Positions 21,370-32,330 of a stretch of DNA of 64,000 nt are shown here, in pieces. The notes beneath the pieces were generated by a model that had not been told where the DNA came from, did no database searches, and saw nothing but the letters and a program-made list of their open reading frames with translations. This DNA comes from Leishmania donovani. Taxonomy: Eukaryota; Euglenozoa; Kinetoplastea; Trypanosomatida; Trypanosomatidae. The number at the start of each line of letters is the position of its first letter. Positions within the stretch are counted from its first letter, which is position 1. The stretch covers positions 1,104,052 to 1,168,051 of the forward strand of contig NC_018256.1 in NCBI RefSeq assembly GCF_000227135.1, given 5' to 3'. The position numbers were made by a program, and so were the translations under genes.

Positions 21370-24007
21370 TGGCACTCTCAATGGTGAGGTGAGGCGATGC
21401 GCCGTAGACATGGCGTGCAGCCTACCGTCGGTACGAGAGATGGTGCTGTCAGTCTTGCGGATGCGTATGCGTGTGCGAGCATACAGAGCAGAGCCGTGCG
21501 CGGTAAGAGTGTGCCGCTAAACTGTGAAACGGAACTCGAACAGGGGCCGTACAAGGCGAAGTAGGAATGGTTGCGTTCCCGTGAGGGGAGATGCACGGTG
21601 CCGGGCCGATGGCGAGGTAGAATTGTGTGCAGAGCCGTACAGATGCACAGAAATAGGACTGGAGCTGCCTCCCTTTATGCTTCCTTTGATTTATACGTTT
21701 GTGCACTCCATGGGACATGTCCTGTAAAGTGGCGAAGGCGTGCCGCACCGTCGAACACACTCGCCCCCCACCACCACCCCTCACACACACGCAAAGCATT
21801 TGCAGAAGATGAAACACCATGTGACCGCAATATCCACTTTTATCTCCTGACAAGATGGGGGGAACTCGGTCAGTTGGACTTCCAAGCTGCACGAGGAGGC
21901 AGCGCCGAATACGACTGGCAGCACGACCCGTGAGGAGAGACGTTCATGCGTAGCACATCAACGCTCTTCCACACCAGGAGCACACCACTCATGCTCCGGG
22001 GGGGGGGCTGGCCTCCGTCTACGGGAGAAGACGTGTAGCAGATCGTGGCAGTAGACGTGCCTGCAAGCGGGCAGCAAGCGGCCAGGCCACGACGAGCGTG
22101 AAAGGCGTTGCAAAGCGCTTGTGCCAACAACGAAGTCCACCGCCAAGACAGCAACGACGGCAGCCGAAGCGGAACCGCGGGGCCCGCAATCGAGGGAAGC
22201 GCTAGCGGCAACAGCAGCCTCCTGTTCCTGCACGGCGCTCTCCTCACGCCGGCCTCCGATTGTTCCTCGGTGCAGGCTGGGTACTCCACGCTGAGGGGGG
22301 GGGGGCAAATTCATCGATGACAGTGCCAATCAGACTGGGGGCGCGGGAGAGGGCCACTACACAGAGTGAGTGCGAAACCGCCAGAGGCTACGGTGTGTGG
22401 GGGCTGTGCACGGTCGCAGCTCAGCAGACGACCCGAACAGAGAATCAGGATGGCGCTCTGGGAACCACGACGGCTCAAACGCAAGTCCGCAGAACGGTGG
22501 AAGGGGCAGCCGCCAGCAAAGGTTCCGGACCCGCTGCCTGACAATGAGTTTTTTTTTTCACAGCGAAGTACTCGACGCACGTAGAGCTTCGGGCGGCGAT
22601 GTTGTGCTCGAAGTCCCTGATGTCACAAAGGCTCGCGGGGCGTAGAGTCCCGATCATGCTCCTCGCACTGATCACGGAGCATTTCGCAACCGTGACAGCG
22701 CAGGCGAAGCACAACGGTGTCGGCAGAATCGGTAGAGGCCACTATCTGTAGCGGGTGTACGCGTGCACAGCAAACCTCCACTCTTCAGTGAGCGTTAGTG
22801 TGGTGCTCTTCTACATCGCAGGACCGCAAAACCGAGTGGCTGGCCTGTCGCGCAGCGTCGCAGATGTCCGTGGGCACCACGGGGATCATGCGTAGTGGGG
22901 CAGACGACTTGGCGTTGTCTTTGCTCAGAAGTACGTGTTCTCCGTTGTGCGAGCGTGCGCACGAAAGGCCGCCCACGCGATTGCCGCAACTCGGTCTGGG
23001 AGGTGGCAAACGTCCCTCAGCATTTTTCGGGAGGGGAGAGTTCCTTCAGCGCTGGCCGCGGGATGGGCGGCTGCAAGCGCAGCTATGGAGGAAGAGGCAC
23101 TGCATGGATTCTAGACCGGTGCTGGGCCATGTCGCGCTACACCCGCCCCCTCACGGACGGCGATCTTATTGCCCCGACAGCAATCTTCTATGCAGATAAC
23201 GTCGAGCAGCGCACAACCGGCCAGCCAGGTTGTTTCCTCCAGCCTCCTTGCTCACCCCGATGCTGGGAGGACCGCCACCGACGTGCGACGCATACAGACG
23301 CAGATAGGCTCGGTCGAAATGCAGAGCCGATACGCCCCCATGTGTAGGAACAACTAGGGGTGAGGGGACGAGGTCCGGCCCTTGGGTGCACGTCTGCTTA
23401 GCGGAGAAATGTGGCCCCGCGAGCACAGCGAGGGCACAACGAAATATGTCCACCTAAATGTGGCGGAATGCTGAAAACCGCATGCGGCCAGCAGAGGCGT
23501 CAGCAATGCACGTCACCCTCTTTTCAGCCCTTCAACTCCTTCTCTCCAGTCGCGCAACAAAGGCCGCGTTTCTCTGGCAGTAGCGCGTCTCACGGTAAAT
23601 GCTGTTTGGAAAGAGGGGTGTTGGTGTGTGCCGGCGCAGTGCTTTGTGTGCATCTGCCCACTCAGCGTGTCCCGCAAGCGACTGCCTGCCCCTTCTCCCC
23701 TTTAGGGCTCCTCTTTCCCGATGTACATGCTGCGCTGCACGTTGCACATGCTCCCCGCCCACCGCTCACACACTCCCTCTCCCCCTGTTCACGCTTCGCG
23801 GATGCGCGGCGAGTGCTGGCCTACTCCCCCCGCCCCCTTCCCCTCTTTTCCTCCCGCCAGCCCTCCATCGCACCGGGTTTTCGCAGTCACGTTCCTCTGG
23901 GAGTGCGGGTGTAAAGGTACGTGTACATAGAGCCGAGCATTCGGAAACGGGAGAAGTACACGCGACGTGTCTGCCGGAGTCCGTTCCTCACTGAACTTGT
24001 AGCCATC
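21370..24007. other. Intergenic region of atypical composition
   Basis: No intact gene. From about 21380 to 23450 the DNA lacks the pyrimidine bias seen in other gaps and shows broken reading frames on both strands with protein-like patches, one reading ADDLALSLL at about 22901-22927. It could be a decayed retroposon or gene relic, but this is unproven. Pyrimidine tracts return at 23500-23860 before the methyltransferase gene. Confidence 0.45.
23859..23860 (+). promoter_or_regulatory. Candidate spliced-leader acceptor AG for the methyltransferase gene
   Basis: This AG follows the C/T tract 23824-23858 (ending CTCCCGCCAG) and would give a 5' UTR of about 147 nt. Another candidate is at 23885-23886. 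Confidence 0.45.
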
Positions 24008-25912
24008 ATGAGTCGTAATCAGAGCCGCAAGGGCGGCAGCAAGCGCAGCCGCGCAGACGAGTGGATGACCGACGCGCGCGACCCGGCAGCGTTGCAGAAC
24101 ACGGCTTTTGAAGCGTACTACAAGGGCAACGTCATCCCTGCATCGGAGTGGGAAGCGTTCATGGCGTGCCTGCAGACGGGGCTGCCCATGTCGATCCGGT
24201 TCAACTGCGCAGTACCACAGGTGGACGCCGTGGACGCGTTCGTCACGCAGCACCTCTCTGAAGTCTTCGAGAGCAAGCGAATCCCGTTCTTCCCGGCGCA
24301 GCGAGCGATTCAGTTTGGCGTCAGCCGCGGCGACTTGAAGCGCAAGAAGGCGAACCGGACGTTGAAGAGGATTGTCTCCGCGATGAACGAGGGCGGATAC
24401 CTGACTCGACAGGAGACCGTTAGCATGCTGCCTCCTCTCCTGCTGCAGGTGGGGCCTGGGATGCGGGTGCTGGACATGTGCGCTGCGCCGGGAAGCAAGA
24501 CGTCGCAGCTCCTCGAGCTCCTCCTGACCGGCGAGTCCGAGAGGGGAGTTGTGGTGGCGAACGACGTCAAAGCTTCTCGCTTGGACGTGCTGCACCATCA
24601 AACGAACCGTGCCGCTGGCGCACATCTCCACCTCATCATCACAAACACAGACGCCACGCGCTTTCCTTTGCTGCCACCCGCGGAGCGCTTCGATCGCGTC
24701 TTGTGCGACGTGATGTGCTCCGGTGATGGAACGCTGCGCAAGTCCATCGATATGTGGCCTCGCTGGGACTCTCTCCAGGGGGCCAACCTACACCACACCC
24801 AGATGCGCGTGTTGCTGCGCGGCATGGCGTCTTGCAAGTCGGGTGGAATTGTGGTGTACTCAACCTGCAGCCTCAACCCCGTCGAGGACGAAGCAGTCGT
24901 GTCCGCCTGCCTGGCGCAGACGAAGGGCACCTTCGAGCTGATAGACCCTACGCCGCTGCTACACGGGCTCTGCGCTTCGCCTGGCATGACTTCATGGACC
25001 ATCACCACACGCGACCTCACCACAGCGCTGCACAACTACGAGGACGCGAAGGCATTCATGGAGGCCCAGACGGATCGCCGCACTTTTCAGTACGCACCGA
25101 GCATGTTCGCGAACACCGAGCTGCTCGTGGATCAGCACATTGAGCGCACCCGCCGCATCCTGCCCCACACGCAGGACACCGGAGGCTTCTTTGTGGCGGC
25201 GCTGCGTTGTGTCGCGGCAGTGCCGGAGGATGCGCGTGCGAGGGCTGAGTCGGCCTGTGATGCGAAGGGGACGGAGGCGCCCTTGAAACCCCTCTCTGCT
25301 GGTATGCGGGCGACCCTGCAGAAGGCGCTCGCGCTGCCTGACACGTTCCCCTTTGACCACCTCATCGTGCGCAACGAGGAGGCGCGTGACCAGAAGGTGT
25401 ACCTGGCCAACTCGGACGCCATTTCGCTCAGCCAGCAGCTGGGCTGTCGCGTCGTGCACGTCGGCTCGAAGGTGTTCGAGTCCGTGCTAAAGTACAGCAA
25501 TGAAAAGCTGCGCTTCTGCACAGACGGCGTGGCCGACCTCGTGCCCTTTCTGCCCTCCAACTTCCTTGTCTCGGTGACGCCGTCCCTGCTGCTGGAGCTG
25601 GCTGCGGAGACGCCGATGCCGTACGCCGATTTTAGCGCCAAGACCGGACAGCTCATCGAGGAGCTGCCACCGAGCTTTGTCCTCACCACCTCCTGGGCGG
25701 TCGGGGGGCCTATCTACGTAGCTGCAGAGAAGTCGACGATGCTGGGCAAGCTTGTTGCGCACGTAGCAGGCTGGCAAGTGACAGTGTGCAAGCTGGCTTT
25801 GGACCTACCACTGGTGGAGTCGGTGGAGGAGAGGCAGGAGGACGCTGCAGAGGAGGGCGACGCGACCAGAGAGAACGCCTCCGCGCTGGCAGCAGATGCG
25901 GCGACGCACTAA
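24008..25912 (+). CDS. RNA cytosine-C5 methyltransferase, NSUN2/Trm4 type
   Basis: 634 aa from the ATG at 24008. It belongs to the NOL1/NOP2/Sun family, which uses S-adenosylmethionine to methylate cytosine C5 in RNA; the NSUN2/Trm4 branch acts on tRNA. Motifs in order: SAM-binding DMCAAPGSKTSQ near 156, DVMCSGDGTLRKS near 234, with the product-release Cys in the D-x-x-C-S-G-D-G-T form characteristic of this branch, and YSTCSLNPVEDEAV near 284 with the catalytic Cys. The N-terminal FEAYYKGN...EWEAFMACL block and the long C-terminal extension also fit NSUN2/Trm4 better than NOP2. A basic start (MSRNQSRKGGSKRSR) may direct it to the nucleus. Start chosen as the first ATG in frame. Confidence 0.92.
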   Translation: MSRNQSRKGGSKRSRADEWMTDARDPAALQNTAFEAYYKGNVIPASEWEAFMACLQTGLPMSIRFNCAVPQVDAVDAFVTQHLSEVFESKRIPFFPAQRAIQFGVSRGDLKRKKANRTLKRIVSAMNEGGYLTRQETVSMLPPLLLQVGPGMRVLDMCAAPGSKTSQLLELLLTGESERGVVVANDVKASRLDVLHHQTNRAAGAHLHLIITNTDATRFPLLPPAERFDRVLCDVMCSGDGTLRKSIDMWPRWDSLQGANLHHTQMRVLLRGMASCKSGGIVVYSTCSLNPVEDEAVVSACLAQTKGTFELIDPTPLLHGLCASPGMTSWTITTRDLTTALHNYEDAKAFMEAQTDRRTFQYAPSMFANTELLVDQHIERTRRILPHTQDTGGFFVAALRCVAAVPEDARARAESACDAKGTEAPLKPLSAGMRATLQKALALPDTFPFDHLIVRNEEARDQKVYLANSDAISLSQQLGCRVVHVGSKVFESVLKYSNEKLRFCTDGVADLVPFLPSNFLVSVTPSLLLELAAETPMPYADFSAKTGQLIEELPPSFVLTTSWAVGGPIYVAAEKSTMLGKLVAHVAGWQVTVCKLALDLPLVESVEERQEDAAEEGDATRENASALAADAATH

Positions 25913-28499
25913 AAAGACGGTTAATGCAGCAGTGGCACAGCGCACCTTCAACTGCCTCTCCTTTTCTCTCCGCTTCCTTTCTCCTGTGCTCGCATACGGA
26001 TGGGCGCGGCTGCACACTTCTGTGCTGCTGGTCGCAGGGGGCAAAAGTGAGAGGAGAAGCGGAGGTGAAGTAAAGGCCGTGCTTTTCTGCACACGCAGAG
26101 CGCTTGCGTACAGTGGCGGAAGCGCAGAAGGGAGAGTAGTGGGCATGTGCAGCGGCCACACGAAGACGGAAGAGGACGGTGACGGGCCTCGTGCAGAATG
26201 CCGCCACCCCAATGAGACGAAGCTCAGAAAAGACTTGCCTTGAAGCGCTCACGTAATAGGTGGAAGGAGGGATGGAGTGCGTGTACGCAAGTGTTCTAGG
26301 TGCACGTGGAGAGATGGCAGCCATGCGACGACGTAGAGGGAGGAGGGAGGTGAAGATTCCAACCGCAGAAGATCCCTGATGGTGCGACGAGGATATCCGA
26401 GAGGAGGAGGCGCCGATGCGAACACAGACGAACATCAAAGTCTTCTCGGTAGTTCATGCATCTGCCGTGAACCCTCGCCAAGGTTGTGGACTGCGATGGA
26501 CGAGTCTAGTGTGTTCCAGCCTGCGCTTTCCCGACCCTCACCCCTCTGCACCCATCGCCCGATCACGACATGCTGTGCAGGTTGCCTTTTTTCTTCGTGC
26601 CCCCTCCGTGTTTGTCTCGCTGCGCACGAGAACACACTCACTCAACAGTTTCAGGGGTGCCTCCGCGCTAGGGTCTCGCCATAGTCTGTCCCCCCCCCCT
26701 CCCTTGCCCTTCGCTCTCTTTTTCTGGCGGGTGTGTTTGTGTTTCCTGGGAGGAGGGTTGAAGGTACCAGAGTGCGCGTGTAGGCTTTGGCCACTTTCTC
26801 CTCCTCATGGGCAGCGGTGAGGTGTACGGGTAAGAATCCGGCAAGCGCGCGAAGGCGCTCGCTCGCTTCAACGACACGATAAGCGAAAAGGAAATTAGAA
26901 AGAGAAAATGCACCATTCCTAAGACTTAACACGTGCCACGGTCGCATATGGAGAACAAGCGTACGGACTCGGGCGAAGACCGCATTGAGCGAACAAGGGC
27001 AACGGAAGTGGCGCGTGCATGGGTGGTGAAGGGTGACCGGTCATACTGGGGCGCGCATGTTCGGTGTCCTATCCTCTCCGCTCTCGGAGCATGGGTGCAT
27101 AGGTGACAGGAGACGGGCAAGACACCGGCGTGCACTGCAGGCGTACCGCAACACTCCCTGCGCATCCACTTTGTTGTCGAGAGAGAAAACAAGGCGAATG
27201 CCGCTGCTGCCCTTACGTTCGCGCACGCACACGCGGGGATGAGGTTTTCGTGCGTGTGCTTGGGCGGGGGAGGAGGGAGGCCTGCTGCCCTCTCTCTTTT
27301 TTTCGTCACCATGGCAGAAGAAGACAGCAAAGATGCGCACGCTGTCAGTTTTGCGCAGCGTGTGCGCATGTGTCTGAGCTGAGTACACCGTGCGCTCTCT
27401 TTCGCCGCACTCTCTCTCGTCTCGACCCCTTCTCTTGTCCTTCTCTCTCTGTCTCCTCCTCGTTTACTCGCTGCACACGGTGCACCTATCTGTGTGTACC
27501 CGGCCGCTTTAGCGACAGCTCCCGAAAAGCTCCGCGAGTGTGCACGCGTGTCTGTGTCCGTGTGCGTGTGCCCTGTGACCTTCATACGCATTACCATCAC
27601 CTCTTCTTACACGGCCAGCCCTCACCTTCTTTGTTTGTGTGCTCTACTCGCCCTAAACCCCTTGTAGAGCTCACTGAGCGCCGTTTATTCATCGTTGACG
27701 GGGACTAGCGGTGCTGCACAGTTGGGACCGCGTGCAGGCCTGCGAACGCCTCCACGCTCCTCCTTCTCCCAGCTCCGCGACATCGATCTGCCGGCTTCCT
27801 CACCCGACGGTGCCGCGGTACTAGTGACGGCGTCCGCTTGCTCGTACCCTAAAAAGTGTGTGCGTGTGGAGGAAGGCCCTGCCCCGCCTCTGGAGGGAAC
27901 AAGGCGCATCAAGGGCGAGGGACGCTTTCGTTCACAATCTCTTGCCCTGCATGTGTGTATGTTTCGGTGTGTCTGTGCGCTACCCTAGCTACGCAGTTGT
28001 TGTTCATCTCTGTTTCGTCTCCACGTCGTGCTTGTGCATTTTTATTCTCCTTGTGGAACTGTCTTGTTGCTTGGCGCTGCGTAAAGGGGACGAATAAGGC
28101 TAAGGGCGGTAGGAGTGCGAAGGGAACGTAGGTGTGTGAGTGTGTGTGGAGCGACAGCGACAAGCGCCTGAGGCGACACCCCCTCTTCTCCGCTCTTTCT
28201 CGCCGCCCTTTGCTTTCTCTTTGACTGTTTCTCCGTTTTTCCCTATTCGTGCACGGCGTGCCCGTGTGTGTGCCTGTGCCTGTGACACCATCTGTGCATC
28301 AGCGTGTGCTAGTCGGTGCGTGGGCCCGTCGGTAGCTCCTTGTTCCTCAGCGGAAGGAGGCTTTCGCGCGCGCTTTCTTTCGGCCTGTTCTTCTTCCCCC
28401 CCCCTCCCCCACCAGCACACAGCCTCCTCCTTCGTTTTCTTTGGCGCTCTGTGCTGGTGCCTCCCCATCCCGCTATCACTCTCTCTCCATTCCTTCACC
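25913..28499. other. Intergenic region
   Basis: No gene is supported. The methyltransferase 3' flank is mixed to purine-rich (26050-26420, 26830-27120). Pyrimidine tracts appear at 26500-26780, 27280-27480 and 28180-28490. The two DNA types alternate without recognisable repeats. Confidence 0.55.
28414..28415 (+). promoter_or_regulatory. Candidate spliced-leader acceptor AG for the CTR9-like gene
   Basis: AG after the tract TTCTTCCCCCCCCC...CCCACCAG; it would leave an 84-nt 5' UTR before the ATG at 28500. Confidence 0.45.
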
Positions 28500-31121
28500 A
28501 TGACGGCGGTAGCAGCCACGACAAGCATCACGACGACGCGGGCGTTGGACGAATTCCGCAGCGGTAATGTGGATACGGCGCAGCTCATACTAGAAGAGGC
28601 GGCCAAGTCCGAGCATAATGTGAATGAGCTGCTGTCAATCCACTGCCTGCGCGCCACCTTGGCTGCGATGAAGGGCAGCATGGACGTCACGGCCATCACT
28701 GCGCAGCTCGCTCCCGGCGAGCCGGTGCGGGTGCCGGTGCAGAGCTACTTAGAAGGCATTGCCGCCATGGCGCGCGGCGATCTGACCACGGCACGAAGGC
28801 GGCTGGAGACGGCAGTGGAGCGGTGCGAGGGCTTTGGCGCCGCCATGGTGTGTCTCGCCGCCGTGTACTACCTCACTAGCCAATATGAGAAGAGCTACGC
28901 GCAGTACTGCTACACGTTGAAGATGTTCGGCTCCGAGAAGACGCCGCCGGTGGTGCGGGTAGGAATGGGCCTGTGCGCCTTCCGGCTGCAGCGACTCGTG
29001 GATGCCCGGCGCATCCTTGAGCGCGCCATCGAGGTGCAGCCGGATGATGAGCTCGCGTGGCTGGGCCTGCTGGCCGTCTACATTAACCTTCGCATGCTGC
29101 CACAGATCCACACGGCCGTGATGCGTCTCAAGCAGTTGATGCCTCAGAACACGACGGTGCTGCTGAAAGTGTGCGACTTAGTCTACTTCCGCTCCTTGGA
29201 GGACGGGCGGCTGAAGAGCTCCATGGGGCGGCTGCGTAGTCTGCTGCGGTATGTGCGGCAGACGGCCTCGCCTGAGGAAATGGCACTGGTCGACTTCCAC
29301 GAGGGCCGGCTGCTGCTCGCCTGTGGCGAGGTGGCGGCGGCGCAGCCGCTCCTAGAATCCGCTGTGCGTGCGAACCCGAACCTCCTAGCCGCCCGTATCC
29401 ACTACGCCCGACTACTGATGCACTCCAACCGCCACGCCGACGCGGAGACGCTGCTGACGGAGGTGAACAGGACATGGCCCAACGAGAAGGAGGTGCTACA
29501 GATGCTCGCCATTCTTGCCACACGGGCTGGCCGACACAGCGAGGCCCTTCGCTACAGTCACACACTTACTATGACGGTGGCGCAGGGCGACGTGAACTCG
29601 TGGGCGTTGGCCGCCGTATGTTCCCGTCTAGACACCGAGCACTGCAGGCGGATCTGCGCGCACGTGCGTGCCGTTCAGCGGGAGCTGAAACTGCCCTCTA
29701 GCTGGAAGCTGAGCGCCAACCTCGCCATCCTGTCAGGGGATGTGGAGGCGGTGCAAGGCATCGTGGACGCGGAGCTAGGGGCGGCCTTTCTCATGTCCAA
29801 CACCGCAGTGGACGTTTCCTATGTGCCGCTGTTGTACAACCTGGCCCTTCTGCTTGAGAAGCGGGAGCTGGCGCGCGCACGGCAACTTTACGTGTACCTC
29901 GTCAAGCACCACAGCACCTTTGCTGCACCCTACTACCGCCTGCATTTCCTGGCGAAAGAGGCAGGCCAGCTGCAGCAGGCCATGGCGTGGCTCCAGTGGC
30001 TGCTGAAGGTGCACCCGATGGAGGCCGCGGCCCAGACGTGCATGGCGCAGCTGTACATGGAGACGTCAAGCGCGAAGGAGGCGCTGGCTATCTTTAAGAA
30101 GGTTAACGCCTCCGAGCTGCAGCTTCCTGTTGCACTGGCCGTCGGTGCCACCTCTCTGCAGGCGTGCCAGCAATCGTCCTCGCAGTGGCCGAAGCTGCTC
30201 GCCTCGGCGCGCTCCTTTTACCGGGAGGCCCTCGCCAAGGACCCACGCAACATTCTCGCAGCTCACGGCTACGCGTGTTGCGACGGGCTGGAGCGGCGCG
30301 GCGACGCCGCTGAAGCGATGCTGAACAGCGTGAGTGAGGTGACCCCGCTCTCCACCGTGCCGACAAGCAACGTCGACGCGCACCGCGCCAACGTGAAGAT
30401 GCTCAGCCACGGCTACAAGCAGGCTGCGGACTACTTTTCGCGCATGCCGACGCGCACATCGGAGCAGGACGCGATGTACTCGTACTGCGTGGCTACCGAG
30501 GGGCGGTACGCGGAGGCTCTAGAGTTGATCCACGCCGCCTCCATCAAGGCACCAGGTGAGGATCCGATGCTGGTGTACAATACAGCCCTGCTGCACTTCA
30601 TGGCCTTCGTTGACGGGCTGAAAGGCACCCGCGCCCTTACGGCGGCGCAGGGTGAGTCGCTTCTCTCCCACCTCGAGGCCGGGCAGCAGGGCACCACTTC
30701 CCTGGATGGCATCAAGGGCAAGTACGAGTTGATGAGTCGCGCCAAGCGCTACCTTCGATCCATCAGCGCCTACTGCGAGCGCCACCGTGCCACCGTGCAC
30801 ACGCTTGTGGAGGCTGGACAGCAGCGGGCGAAGGAGCTGGCGCAGTCGGCGGAGGGATGGCGGCGCGTTTTCGCGTCGCACAAGGCGGAGCAGGAGCGCC
30901 GACAAGAGGAAGAGGAATTGGCGGAGCACCAGAAGGCGGAGGAGCGCAAGCTGGCGGAGGCAGACGTGTATGCACGCTTTCGCCAAAGCCGAATTCAGCA
31001 ACCGGCGGTGCTGCTGAACGCAGATTTGCTTGCAGCGACGATGGCGGATGCCTTGCAGGACACGATGCCGGTAGACAAACCGCCAGCGGCGCTGGGGGAA
31101 GAGGAGTATGGGATGCCGTAA
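28500..31121 (+). CDS. CTR9: TPR protein, probable CTR9 subunit of the PAF1 complex
   Basis: 873 aa from the ATG at 28500. The frame is open 120 codons further upstream, but that part is C/T-rich leader without an ATG and is rejected. Most of the protein is helical TPR-like repeats from about 20 to 700, with clear units such as YLEGIAAMARGDLTTARRRL, LLYNLALLLEKRELARARQL and LYVYLVKHHSTFAAPYYRLH. The C-terminal 100 residues form a charged Lys/Glu/Arg helix (SHKAEQERRQEEEELAEHQ) before a short tail. A long TPR array followed by a charged coiled coil is the architecture of CTR9, the scaffold of the PAF1 complex in RNA polymerase II elongation and chromatin marking. The CTR9 call rests on architecture and resemblance of the middle TPRs. 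Other large TPR proteins are possible but fit the tail less well. Confidence 0.72.
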   Translation: MTAVAATTSITTTRALDEFRSGNVDTAQLILEEAAKSEHNVNELLSIHCLRATLAAMKGSMDVTAITAQLAPGEPVRVPVQSYLEGIAAMARGDLTTARRRLETAVERCEGFGAAMVCLAAVYYLTSQYEKSYAQYCYTLKMFGSEKTPPVVRVGMGLCAFRLQRLVDARRILERAIEVQPDDELAWLGLLAVYINLRMLPQIHTAVMRLKQLMPQNTTVLLKVCDLVYFRSLEDGRLKSSMGRLRSLLRYVRQTASPEEMALVDFHEGRLLLACGEVAAAQPLLESAVRANPNLLAARIHYARLLMHSNRHADAETLLTEVNRTWPNEKEVLQMLAILATRAGRHSEALRYSHTLTMTVAQGDVNSWALAAVCSRLDTEHCRRICAHVRAVQRELKLPSSWKLSANLAILSGDVEAVQGIVDAELGAAFLMSNTAVDVSYVPLLYNLALLLEKRELARARQLYVYLVKHHSTFAAPYYRLHFLAKEAGQLQQAMAWLQWLLKVHPMEAAAQTCMAQLYMETSSAKEALAIFKKVNASELQLPVALAVGATSLQACQQSSSQWPKLLASARSFYREALAKDPRNILAAHGYACCDGLERRGDAAEAMLNSVSEVTPLSTVPTSNVDAHRANVKMLSHGYKQAADYFSRMPTRTSEQDAMYSYCVATEGRYAEALELIHAASIKAPGEDPMLVYNTALLHFMAFVDGLKGTRALTAAQGESLLSHLEAGQQGTTSLDGIKGKYELMSRAKRYLRSISAYCERHRATVHTLVEAGQQRAKELAQSAEGWRRVFASHKAEQERRQEEEELAEHQKAEERKLAEADVYARFRQSRIQQPAVLLNADLLAATMADALQDTMPVDKPPAALGEEEYGMP

Positions 31122-32330
31122 TCCACTCCTGCTTCCATTCCTGCGGCTCATTTTTCTTGTTCCCTGGTTTGCAGTGCATCACTGCCCTGTTGTCGGTGAG
31201 CTGGTTTGTTGTCTTCTACGTGTGCGTATGTGCGTAAACGCTGCGCTTCTACACGTCATCTGTTGCGGCGGCCGGCGACAATCGAGAGTGCGTTGTGGCT
31301 TCCACGTCATGGGCCCCTCGTTGATCGGGCGCTGGGCAGCCGCTTTGTGCTGGTGCACGTTAGCTGGGGCGGCGCTGCCCACCGTGACGCAGGTGAGTGC
31401 CTACACCGCAGCGAGAGGAGGGGGCGAGGATGGAAACGAAAGGGAGGGCCGCTCGTCCTACAGCTGCGGAGTGGGGGGGGACCGGGTGCCCTGCGCACGA
31501 TTGCAGGTGCGAAAGGAAGCGATGGTGCACCATGCGCAGTGGTTCACTTCTGTGGTGCCTTTTTTTGTCTTGAGCGTGCGCGTGTGTGTCTTCGTTGTTG
31601 ACGTCTGCGTGTGCACGTGCGTACTTGCGTGTGCCTCTCTTCCTCTTTCATGGTATAGTGGGAGTTCTTCTTTACGTTCTTCTAACCGCGATGAGGGATC
31701 AACTCCCAATCAATTTGTGGCTGCCCGCTTGTCGTTCTTACCTGAAGGAGTATGGGCGCGTGCGTGTGTTGGTGCTTCCATACGACCCCGCCTCCCCTTC
31801 CCCAGGGAGGTACTCTACGCACAAGAGGTGTACGCATCCGTCTCTCGTTTTATGCGCTAACTCTCACGTATGTAATCCTTCCCCACCCCTTCATCCGTGG
31901 TTTGACGCGAGCCCGCTGCCGTTCGCAGGTGGACGCCTAGTGGCGTGGCTTCAGTGCCAATGCGTCTCTTCCGAAGCCTGGAAGCTCTATGCCGTGCACC
32001 GCCATCTCTTCCTTGGCCAACACGCGCAGAACGATGAAGCCGTGGCGCTCCGCGGAGGGGCACCTTTCCCTGCTCTCTTTCGGTTTGTTGCCTCTCTGAT
32101 GTGTGCACACACGCGCTCCCAAGACTCATGCCTGACAACGCCGGTCAGCGCTGCTCACATGCCAGGAAGTTGTACCTCTATTTCCTTCTCCATCTCCCTC
32201 ACGCACGTGTGTCCCCCCCCCCACTCCCCCCTCCCCATACACACGTCTATGCCCTTTTCCAGTTCTCACTCCCTCACTCACCTGCCTTCGCCGTCGGGAC
32301 TCCTTTCTCGAATCCTCTACAGCCGCTAAC
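31122..32330. other. Intergenic region
   Basis: No gene is supported. C/T-rich tracts at 32165-32300 include a C run near 32211. The AG at 32261-32262 (GCCCTTTTCCAG) is the best acceptor candidate for the CFAP96-like gene. Confidence 0.55.
32261..32262 (+). promoter_or_regulatory. Candidate spliced-leader acceptor AG for the CFAP96-like gene
   Basis: AG after GCCCTTTTCC inside a long C/T belt; the predicted 5' UTR is 68 nt before the ATG at 32331. Confidence 0.45.

Noticed and set aside
28140..28499. 120-residue extension of the CTR9-like protein
   Set aside because: No ATG at the frame start, composition is Ser/Phe/Pro leader sequence, and a strong splice acceptor lies inside it at 28414.
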